This document shows, in pieces, positions 34,724 through 45,244 of a DNA stretch of 64,000 nt. The notes beneath the pieces are model-generated. The model searched no databases, was not told where the DNA came from, and saw nothing but the letters and a program-made list of their open reading frames with translations. The position numbers were made by a program, and so were the translations under genes. The stretch spans positions 1,426,001 through 1,490,000 of the forward strand of contig NW_021940918.1 of the NCBI RefSeq assembly GCF_004337985.1, written 5' to 3'. Each line of letters begins with the position of its first letter. The first letter of the stretch is position 1. The stretch comes from Pyricularia pennisetigena (Eukaryota; Ascomycota; Sordariomycetes; Magnaporthales; Pyriculariaceae).

Positions 34724-36240
34724 GATTTGGGGGTGTTTTTTTTTTTCTTCTATTGTTTGAGCTTGTTATTTTTTTCGGTTTTCTCTTTCCTTTGTTCGTT
34801 TCAAAACCTCAGGTTGACTGAAATGTTTCGACGTTGAGAAAACGACAAATTTCGCTTTCGCATATGTCAGTCAGCAAAGTGGCGGTTGCTTTGAGTCAAG
34901 GGGTTGATCAATAGAAGAAAGGATCGGTCGGCACACGGGTTTCTGAAGGTACCCGTACACTTGTGCGTTGTGCGTGCGCAAGCTAAACAGCTTGTTTGGC
35001 GGGCCCGGGTCCGGGATTATTACTACTTACCTCAGGCGATCGAGAACTAGGACTGCGGAGTAGGAGCACAAATCAAAGCCCCGAGACCAACCAATCAATG
35101 CCAAGGTCCAATGTTTCCTGGGGCGAATGATCTTGCTGATTGATCAGCAGGAAAAGAGGCGGCGATTCTTTTACTCTTCTTTGTCATTTCAGAGTATTTC
35201 ACCGTTCGTCAACTTGACGTTTGGTGGGGCTCCATCTTACACCCCGGATCAGCTCAACTCAGCTAGAAGTCCACCTCTATTCTAGAACACTACTCTATAG
35301 TGTCCGGTAGGTTTGTTCTTGGTTTCCAGTCCAACTTTGAGTTCTGCTTGTCTGCCCAATAAACAAATTGCATTGTTACCACTCCGGGCTATGTGGTAAT
35401 CCTGAATTCCACATCCAAGACCATATTCGTACTTTTTTTTCCCCGTGTCCGCTGCTCGCTAAATTGGTTTATTCTCTCGCCGATCCCGGCAAATCTGACT
35501 TATGGGACGCTCATGATTGGTCGGCTGTATTCCCAACGGGCTAGGCTGCATCCTTGAGTGGGTTTTCTGCAAGCCCGAGGCTCGGCATCTACGGTGACAA
35601 CCTATAGCGTGCCATCCTACCTTGTCCAGGCTAGTTACTCCGTACTTTTCAGGCAGTTAATTACAAAAAAAAAAAAAACCTTGCGCATTGAGCCAGAGCA
35701 AAAACGAGATTCTATACTCCGTACAGAGAGACCTGTGTAATGAATTCTCTGTTTCACACATTGTGTTTGTGCCAATGAAAAAAAAAACCCAAAAACACGT
35801 CGGGTAAACACGCAATCAAAGTTGGACCCTGAAGTCGTCTGACGTTGCCCATGCATGTGCCTGAGTTGCCTCAAACTCTATTATAATGACTAAGGAGGGA
35901 TCCGTTCTGTACAAGTACAACGTCGACTCTTCGAGTATCACTGAGTGCCACTTACGTGGGTTTGTTTGAGTGATAATGAAGGCTGGCCAACCTTGGACGA
36001 AATGATTGGGCATCGTGAACGCAAGATACACCCCAAGAACCAGAGAGCATGGTAACAAAAAGGTGATAATCAAAAGAGCGAGCATGTCATATTTGGCCCT
36101 TTCAAGACGCACGACAACTCTACGCTCAACCATAAGTCGACAATCAATAATAGGGGGTATCACAGTATCATCCACCTCTATACCTGTCCATCAACCACAA
36201 GCAGACCCTCGACACAAGCCATGTGTCAACCCAATGAACT
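34724..36240. other. intergenic region ALAS to SNF2 gene
   Basis: Holds the ALAS promoter on the minus strand and the 3' region of the SNF2 gene. Two copies of the word ACTCCGTAC occur at about 35637 and 35714. A possible small spliced membrane-protein frame lies at 35816-36248 on the minus strand but begins inside the SNF2 stop region (see findings). Confidence 0.5.
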
Positions 36241-39200
36241 CTAGTCATCGTCTAGAACCATCGGGGTGTCTTTGCTGTCCCCAAGCCGTGACAAATTAGT
36301 CTGTGTGTCTCCATTTGTAGACTCCGATGCCATCCCAGCGGACACCTTATTGGCCCAATCAGGCAAACGAGGCTCTCTTTCTGTCTCCGTCTCCGTCTTG
36401 AGGCTCGCCAATCTCTTCTTCTTCTTCTTCTTTTTTTTTACCTTCCGGTCCGAAATTTCTTGAGTAGCCCGAGAGGGGGTCTGAGCATGTGGGTTAAGGC
36501 CCGCATCGTTCCGTATCGACTGCTTCGTGGTGCTTCCGGGATTCGACTGAGTGGGTCGAACAGCATTCGTGGGTGGCTATTAGTACGAGACCAGAACATT
36601 TTGTTAGTAGAATGCAGAAAATAGATGGCTCAAGGTCTGCATTGGGACGAGACTTCTCGTTGGGATGACCGTGCAGTGGATGTGCATACATTCTGAGCCG
36701 TGGAGCCTGGTGTCTTGGGCCCAGAGACTGTCCCTCCCGTCGAATCTGCGCTATATAACCTAGAGCTTGACTTCTCAGTCGATGGTGGTGGTGCCGGACT
36801 CGTTGCTGCCGTCGTATCGGGCACTTTGGCTTGCGTGGGAATTAAAGTCAAGCCTGGAATTGTCGATGCGGTCGGGCCTGTCACTGTATCCCTTTCCGGC
36901 CGATCTATGTCAGCAGGCGAATTTACCTCTTCTTTTGCCTTTGCAAGCTGTGTAGCAAACTCGGCTTCCTTTGTAGTCACTAGCCGGTCTATCTGTAATT
37001 GACCTGACAGGACACACTCCAAAATCGTCTGATCCTGGAAAGCCTGTAACAGGAGCCGTACGGAATTAAGGCCAGGAAGACCCGAGATGTTTTTAGCTTC
37101 AATTGCCCTTTGTACTTGTGTTGCAAGATTCAGTAGGTCGCTTGACAAGATGCTGGTACCCCACATTGTCTTTCGTGCATCGTTAAGAAACCGATCACCG
37201 AAAGAGGATCCTAAGGCCCCTAACTTAAAGGGAGCTTGCTCTTGAGGCTGAGATTTAGTAAAGGTGCCGGCACCAGGTATTGGCAGCACCGGTTCGCTGC
37301 CTGCTTTGGTGGTTGTTGAATCTTGGTCCGTAACCTCCGTGTTTGCTTCCGCCAAAGGTAACTGAGACTGGGGGCCGGCCTCATGTTGCAAAGAAGGAGT
37401 CAACGACCTGCCTGTCTTTGACAAATGCAGAACTATCTTTGAAGGCGTTCTGGATTTCAGGCCAACCTCACCAACTTGCTCTCGCAACCCAGTGATCTGC
37501 TGAGAATTCAAAGTCATTGGCGCTTGCCCATGCGGGTGCACTGCTGCGATGTCTAATGAGCCGGAGGGATGCACCGACACGAAAGCAGGCTGCATAAGAC
37601 GGTTATACTCCTCTGGGTCAGTAATACGAAGCCGGTTCATCTTGACCAGATCCACTGCCTCCTTCAGTTCCTCTGGTGACAACTGGTGGTCTGGCTCCTC
37701 CTGCTCGAATATGTCTCCTATCATAATCTTGCAGATTTGATTGCTAGTTGGAGAGTCCAAGATATGATCAAGCACTTCGGGGTCAGACCCTCGGACCTTA
37801 ACTAGAGTCGCTTCCTCGCGCTTGACAATCTCGGGCGGTTGCATCCAAGTTTTGACCTTTGACGCATGCGGATTGGGGTTCTTTTTGTCGACAACGCGCG
37901 AGGCAAGCTGGGTTTTGAAGATGGCGGCAGCGTGAAGTTTTGGCTCGTAGGTGCCTCCAACGATGAGCCAGTAGACATAAACTGGTTTCGTTTGACCGAT
38001 GCGGTAGGCTCGTCCGATGGCCTGCTGTTCGTTTGCGGGTTGCCACTGGAAGTCCATCATCACTACGCGATTTGCGCCCTGGATATTAAGGCCGACACCG
38101 CCAGCGTTCGTCGATATAAGGTAGACCTCGTCGTTGTTGGCATTGAAATTAGCCACCGAAGCTTGCCGGGTGGAGATTTTGGTTTCTCCATCCAGTCTTG
38201 AATACGGCCTCTTCTGCATCTTCATGAGGTTTTCGAGAAAGTTGAGCACTGGAATTCGACTGCTGAATATCAAAACCTTGTCCCCAATCCTCTTGGCCTC
38301 GTCTAAAATCTTGGTCAAAACGGTAATCTTGTACGAATGATCAAGGCTGTGGATATCTCTGCGGTTGACTTCCGCAATGAGGTTCCCAATGACGTGTCTG
38401 GGAATCTCTCTTCTACTGTCGTTTTTCCTAACTTCTTTGTCGTACTCTTTCGCGAGTTCGACAAAGTATTGGAGGAAGATTCGGGGATGTACCAAGAGAG
38501 TACTCAGCTGGCAGATATAGCCGAGCAAGCTGACGGTGGTCGCATCATCTCGAGTAGCAACCCACCGCATGTAAACTTCATAGGCACTCTTTTGGTATTC
38601 AGTAAGAGGCACCACGATCACATACTCTCTCTTTTCGGGAAGTTGGCCTTTGAGAGCAGTTGTCGTCATCCGGTGTACTTTTGGCGAAACGGTGTCCTTC
38701 AAAGCCTTGAGAAGCTTCATAGCTCGCCTCTTCTCCGCGGGACTGCTGTCCACAAAAAGTCCCTCCTGAATAGGCGAGGCGAAAAAGTGCGTGAACTCCT
38801 TCCGCGGACCCAAATAATTGGGTGCAACCCAGTTGATCATAGAAAAGTAGTCTCCGACAGAGTTGGCCAACGGAGAGCCGGTCATGGCGATTTTGGCCTT
38901 TGCTTTAAAGCTCGACATCGCCTCTGATATTTTGGACCTTTCGTTCTTGATGGTGTGAGCCTCGTCGGCAACTACAATGCTTGGGGTCTCTGTTAGCCAA
39001 GTCTGCAGTTTGCTGTCTCCAGAACTGACAAGGACCCTGAAAAGGCTATATCCCATTAGCAAAATACCCCCTGTGTTGACCCAAGGCTCTATCGAAGCAG
39101 TCCTTGCGTCGGCAGGGATTTCTGTGTCGATCTTGTAAATCCTGCCAAGGGTGTCATATGGATCCACCCAGCGACTGAATTCATCCAGCCAGTTGTTCAA

Positions 39201-41153
39201 GAGGCCGGGAGGGCAAAGAACCAGAGTTTGTGACTTTCGGAGTTCCTTTGGGATCTGAGAGACGACAGAAGGATCGGAGGATCGTGAGGCTTCCTGGATA
39301 GCCACCAGAAGGCAGATGACCTGAACAGTCTTCCCTAAGCCCATGGTGTGAGCTAGTAAACAGCCCTGCGAACGATCATCATTCACAACTTGGTTCCACA
39401 TGAACCGGACGCCCTCGATCTGATGGTCTTTTATATTCTGTGCGATACGCTGAGGGACGTAGACGAAGCCCTGGGAAGCTTTCTTAGCTTCGTTGATGAT
39501 CAGACGAGACTGCAGGCCAGACATATCCGATTTGGCAAGCTGGGCACGCAATTCTCGGGACCTTTCTTCTTGCTCCTCCATCCTGCGCTTGTCGAGGTCT
39601 CGCATATCCTGCGCAGCTTTGTCGCGCTTGACCCTCCGTTTCTTAGATGGTGAAGGCTCCTCTTCTGAAATCTCACTTGCTGAAGAATCCTTGCGGGGTT
39701 TCTTAGGACTATCAACTGTAAGATCGATCGGAGATGGCGCAGAGTCAGCCTCGCATCCCCCGACTTCTTCTTCTTCTCCCTCCTCTTTCCCTTCTGGAAC
39801 ATCTTCCACCGCTTCTCCCACGACGAGTCCGTGTAGCGACTCTGAATCGCTATCGCTGGTGAGTACCTCGCCTTCCACGCCGTCCTCGACCACAACGCGG
39901 GGAGCCTTTTGCCGATGAACACGTCTCGCAGCGACACTTTCTGGTTCCGATGTCATGGAAAGTAGTTCCGCACGCCACTCTGCCTCGAGCTTCTCATAGA
40001 CAGTGTTTTCAAAAGCTGGGCGAACAGTCACCACATCCTTTGACCGGAAGCTGGGGTCTTCCTCGATATGAGTGCACATTTTTTCCAAGCGCGCCTGCAG
40101 TTGTTGTGACGTGATTCTTGCCTTTTCAATCATGTGGATCCGGCTGCTTTTGCGGCTTCGAGGCTCGTTCCAGATCTTGTTGGCTTTCGAGTTCAGTTTC
40201 GGCAGCTTTTCTGTACGCCACTGTTCCTCCAGATCTGAAAGCATGTTTCGTATTGCTCCAGCAACGTCGCCACTTCTCCCAGCATGGGGTTGCTGAGATG
40301 CCTGGGCACGCTCACTTTGCTCAGCCTCTATCTCTTGCATCGTGTCGCTGTCGTACCCGCCCTCTGAGCCAGATTCACCAAAGAGTGGGTGTTCTTCATC
40401 TTGCGGGAGCATGGCTTCTTTACTCGAACGAGCCCCAAAGTACCGCTGAATGCCTCGATTGATGACCAAACTGTGACCAGGAAGATTGTCGTACGTGCCT
40501 GGCGCAAATTGGAAAACCTTGTCGTCGTCATCTAGGTCGGGTTCGAAGTGATACGATGTTATGGGAGCCGCGGAGTAGTATTGACAGCGTGGTGCGTCCC
40601 ACCGCTTGGAAGAACTGACTTTTGCGGCCTTCTGATCGGGATTGGAAGCCTCCGAGTGCTTGATGACATCGGCTTCGGTGAACATAAGGACTGGTTCTGC
40701 ATGTGTTGGAGTTTCCGACAGCTTGATTGGGGCTATGCGTCTTTTCTTCTGAGGCGGTTCGGGAGGAACGGTTGCGGCAGTGGCTTGAGCAACTATCGGC
40801 AGCTCTGCAGGCAAACTATCTTCCACTGGGCCATTGCCTCTTAGCTCCGCAAGCTTCTGCTTGAACTTCCGACTTCGCTTTCGAAACTGCTCAGCCGCTT
40901 GTCTGATAAACCGTTTGTGAGGGACCTTCCTGATCTCAAACTGGTCGTAGACGTCTTTGAAAGACCCAGACTCCTCCGATTCCCAGATAAGAAACTCGCC
41001 ATCTGCCTCTGATTCACGAAGTTTGGCTTCCAGTAATGCCCGATCAGGACATTTTTCAGGCTGAGAGGGCTTCCAAGAGCGGTTGTCTGTACAAAGCTCT
41101 TTCACCAAGCGTTCGGTATCAAAGGTGAACGGATCGTCATCCTTGTCCTCCAT
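36241..41153 (-). CDS. SNF2-family DNA translocase, ATRX/Rad54-like
   Basis: Nuclear ATP-driven chromatin or recombination remodeller; the exact orthologue is not identified. Exon 1 is 41153-36690 and a second exon 36576-36241 is joined by a 113-nt intron, giving about 1599 residues. Stopping at 36630 would read into the intron and lose 111 residues. Residues 1-560 are mostly disordered, with basic patches (PPQKKRRIAP, SPSKKRRVKR) that look like nuclear signals and IDLT at 476-479, a SUMO-interaction-type motif. ATPase core: GCLLAHTMGLGKTVQ (Walker A, 601-611), VVADEAHTIKNERSK (DEAH at 730), MTGSPLANS; helicase C: LIFSSR, STNAGGVGLNIQ, and QQAIGRAYRIGQ near 1045. The tail holds a lysine run and ends in MVLDDD. 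Insertion sizes and RAYRIGQ placing favour the Rad54/ATRX branch over Swi2 or ISWI. Confidence 0.9.
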
Positions 41154-42398
41154 CTTGGAATTCTGCTGCCAGATGATGATTAGCTATGATGGTCCGATTT
41201 TGGACGAGAAAATGCATGTTGGAGAAAATTGAGCGATTACGCAGTCAGTACCTGGGTAAGAGAAGACCATGGAACTTATTGAGCTGTATGAGCCCAGGAG
41301 AATGCCAAAGAGCGTGGATGCACAGGCTGTCGGGATAGAAAGAAAAAGAAACTGTGAGTTTCCCTAAGATGTTCAATACAAAATTAGAATACCAAGGTAA
41401 GCAATAATGTTGACGAGATCAGTTATTATCATGACTGTCTGGTAGTTAGGTACCTAGGTGCGTACCTAAGTACAAGGTAACCCAAGCCTGTTGGGTCCAA
41501 GAAATGTACAGAGTAGGTCGTACCCTCCTTGATGAGTGAGCGAGCGAGCGAGCGAGCTTTGACGCGCCGGTGAGCCTGGCTTGATGGTGGCTGCCTAAGC
41601 TGGAAACCCCGATATTATGGTGTAAAGTAAAGACATCACTGCCACGTTGTGGAATATCAGACGCTCAGTAACAACTCCCACTGTACCGTTGTCGGCGAGT
41701 TCTCGAGGATTTCCTTCACTCTTTAGCGTGATCGAGCAACCTGTGTGAGCGAGGGACGACGCGATCAATCGGCCAACGAGTCAGGAGCTCTTACGTGTCG
41801 TGTAGCGCGAATAAAATTACGGTTTTTTGGCTCGTACATAGATAGATCTTGTTATTTTCCAGAAGGACCTTTAACAGAGAATTGGTGAAATTCAGTGTTT
41901 ATGCCCGATGAAACCGAAACTACGATAGCTGATTGGTGAAACATCAGACCCACCGAAGCCAAGCGCGTAAAATGCTTCGTGCTTGTGGTGTTGAAGAGAG
42001 CCTGAAAAGGATCACAAATCAATTTGGCACCGAAACCGGAAGTTGCTTTTCGAAGGGTTGAGATGTAGACATTCCAATTGACAGAACCTTTTTTTTTTTT
42101 TTTTTCTTAGAGGGAAGCTCCTCTCCACGCATCCACGATACCGTCGGCCTGATGAAATCTACAATGTTTGCATCTTTTTATCGTAGATTTTGTGGAGGCT
42201 TCTTGAAATTGAGATTGATTGATGACTGGGTCGATTGATGATGAATATCTAGTGGCCACCAACGAGTACCATTTATTGACGCATAAGATTCGGCAAGTTC
42301 CATCCACGTGCAAAAAAAAACAACGAATACTGAGCCTTTCGCCTCAACCTCAGACTTTTTTTTTCGCTTTGAGCTCTTTGCCGCAACCACAACCAATC
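41154..42398. other. divergent region SNF2 gene / thiamine gene
   Basis: About 1.2 kb of promoter sequence. It includes CCTAGGTACC-like words near 41448-41485, a GAGC tetranucleotide run at 41537-41557, and a T tract at about 42090. No gene is seen. Confidence 0.55.
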
Positions 42399-44256
42399 AT
42401 GACGAAGAAAAGCCTAGTTGACTATAGCCTGTACCTAGTTACTGATTCCACGCCTGAGATTCTCGGTGGTAGGGACATCTGCCAAGTGGTAGAGGATGCC
42501 ATCGAGGGAGGGGTCACGATTGTGCAGTATCGGGACAAGAAGAGCGACACAGCCGTTTTGATCGAAGTCGCCCAAAAGTTACATCGTATTACAAGCAGAC
42601 ACAATGTTCCGCTGCTCATCAATGACCGAGTCGACGTCGCCCTTGCCATTGGCTGTGAGGGAGTTCATCTTGGACAAGACGACATGTGTGAGAAATCAAC
42701 GACACTTGCATCTCCCAAGGCCAGGTAGACTCAATTACTCACTCAAAGTCTCTCATAGGCTTGGTGACGGCCCGAAGACTGCTGGGACAGGATGCCATCA
42801 TCGGTATCTCGGCGAGTACGCGGGAGGAGGCTCTGACGGCGTGTAGGGACGGCGCTGACTACTTGGGTATCGGTGCTGTGTTTTCCACCAACACGTCAGT
42901 ATCTGAACGAGTGTCTGCCCAATGACGTACAAACATAACTCGGCTTTCATAACTAACAAGCAGAGACATCCCCTCCCAAAATATAGAAAAACAAACACAA
43001 AGCACATCCTGGGCCCAGTCGGCATCCAGCACCTCTTGGAGATCATGCATAAGGAAGGCTTTGGCCGCATGCGGACGGTTGCGATAGGGGGGATTAAAGC
43101 GACCAATATACAAAGAGTCATCTTCCAGTCCGCCACGCCCGGAAGGAAGGGCCTCGACGGGGTGGCCATCGTCAGCGCTATCATGGCAGCGCCCAGTCCT
43201 CGCGAGGCCTCTAAAAACCTGCTCCGGCTTATCAAGGAGCCCTCTGCGGCACTCAGCAACACCATACAGGCAAGCGAACCCGGCAACATTCTCGACCTCG
43301 TGCCTGCCATCATCAAGGCCGTACACGATTCCACCCCACTCTCCCACAACATGACCAATCTGGTCGTGCAAAACTTCGCCGCTAACGTTGCGCTGGCCAT
43401 CGGCGCTTCGCCCATCATGGCAAACTATGGCGAGGAGGCGGTCGACCTGGCCAAGCTGGGTGGCGCCTTGGTCATCAACATGGGAACAGTCACGCCCGAA
43501 GGGATAGAAAACTATGTCAAGGCTCTGAGGGCGTACAATGCGGCGGAGCGACCCGTTGTTTTGGATCCAGTGGGGTAAGCCAGTAATTCCCATGGCTAAG
43601 ACAGTGTGATTTTTGACCATTCCGCCTCCGTGGTGTCTGATGCTGACGTGCATCAATATATCAGAGCCGGAGCCACGACTGTCCGTCGGGAAGCAGTCAA
43701 GACCATCCTCAGCGCCGGCCATGTCTCGGTGATCAAGGGCAACGAAGGCGAGATCGCCGCCGTAATGGCGTGCACCGCGCCCTTCTCCAACGGCGACACG
43801 GGGCCCCAGCAGCGCGGCGTCGACAGCGTCTCCACTCTGCCCGACGACGACGCCCGGGCTCGCCTCGCCGCAAGGCTTGCCGCACAGCAACGCGGTTCTG
43901 TCGTCGTCATGACGGGCCCCACAGACATCGTGTCCGATGGGGAGCGCACCTTTGCCATTGTGCAGCACGGCGACCCCATCCTGGGCCGTGTTACTGGGAC
44001 CGGCTGCTGCCTCGGCACCGTTATCAGTGCCATGCTCTGTCCCGGCACCCCTGGAAGCACTGACAAACTCGTCGCCGTCGTGGCGGGGATCCTGCTCTAC
44101 GAGATCGCCGCCGAGGTTGCCGCCGGTCGCTGCCAGGGACCCGGTTCGTTTGTGGCTGCATTCATCGACGCCTTGGACGAGCTGAGGAGAGCCGCTGCGG
44201 GTGGCGACATCGAGTGGATGAGCCATGCCAAAATCGTCAAGATGTCAGTAGCGTAG
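42399..44256 (+). CDS. thi6: bifunctional thiamine enzyme Thi6 (TMP synthase / HET kinase)
   Basis: Fused enzyme of thiamine synthesis: thiamine-phosphate synthase couples HMP-PP and HET-P, and hydroxyethylthiazole kinase phosphorylates HET. Exons 42399-42687, 42759-42894, 42987-43574 and 43665-44256 give 534 residues, close to yeast Thi6. Residues 1-235 are the TIM-barrel synthase: YLVTDSTPE, GGVTIVQYRDKK, LLINDRVDVALAIGCEGVHL with the GQDDM motif, then IGISASTREEA, YLGIGAVFSTNT and VAIGGI. Residues about 250-534 are the ribokinase-like kinase: HNMTNLVVQNFAANVALAIG, VVLDPVGAGAT across a splice, VIKGNEGEIA and the catalytic GTGCCLG. All three introns (71, 92, 90 nt) keep frame and restore conserved joins. 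The ATG at 42399 follows an A/C-rich leader; the longer upstream frame from 42219 is leader sequence. Confidence 0.93.
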
Positions 44257-45244
44257 CAAGTCGGCCCTGATTTTTTCTGGGAGAGAATTTGTCACCAGCA
44301 GAAAGCTGGGGGTTAGTCTTAACGGAAGCCAGTACCATTGCAATAGTAGATATACTTTTGGCTAAATCAAGCACCGCATTCCTTCATCTTCCTTTTGTGC
44401 TCTTTTATCTAGGATGCTCTGTAAAGGCGTGCAAAGGTAGTCTGCCAACAGTTTCGGTTTTGTTCTCGACATTCGCATGGCCTGAAAAGATTTCGATGAA
44501 AACAATTGTTTTTCATGTTTGGGTATATTGTTCGCTTCGTTGAGCTAGTCCTTTGGGCTAGCCACCAGCTATTTAAACCTCGATTGGTCTTGCGACGTAC
44601 GAGTGTTTTATCTGTTTGCTTACAGTCTTGTTTGTCTCTTTGACATCTTTATCATAAACCTGATCATCTCTCATACATTCGCGCCCCCCCATTGCGCCAC
44701 CCCGTATGCCCCAGATATTTGCTTCCACTCCATATCGCATCGCATTGCTTAGATCTCCTCACCCCCAGTGGTCTATGCCTCTTAGCCAAGAGTATGTTTT
44801 CCCACGCCTTTTAAGATACCTAAGAAAGATTTGTGACCTTCTATACACAACGTTCCGACAGTTGTGAGGATGAAATGACAAAAAAAAAGGAGATGCCGGC
44901 ATCTGTTGTGAGATGACCAGTATGAGGCAGTAGAAATGGCTTCTTCCCGTTGTTGGGAGACCAGGCCTGCCTGTCTTCTAGTACTCAAGGAAACGATAGT
45001 TGGGTGAACACGGGCCATTCTTGCTCGAGTATGTGGCAGATATTGGTTTAGTTTTAGTGATTGTGAAGCCATGTAGTATGACAAACGGAGGGTTATATGA
45101 CAAGCAAAGAAAGGTATCGATCGCTGGGGTGTATTGTGGCAAAAGTAAAAAAACAAGTCGTAACACATAAAAGACGACATTATATGTGTCGAAAGTGGTA
45201 TATATAGTATAGACAGCGCCGCAGCTAGACCTCGCCAAGTGTGC
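44257..45244. other. convergent intergenic region thi6 / CRIB gene
   Basis: Shared 3' region, AT-rich, no gene seen. Frames at 44782-45330 (minus) read through low-complexity downstream sequence of the CRIB gene. Confidence 0.55.

Noticed and set aside
42440..42470. CTGAGA word near the thi6 start, as in fungal TPP riboswitches
   Set aside because: It lies inside the coding sequence and is not accompanied by the other conserved TPP-aptamer segments or a leader intron; Thi6 genes are not the usual targets.
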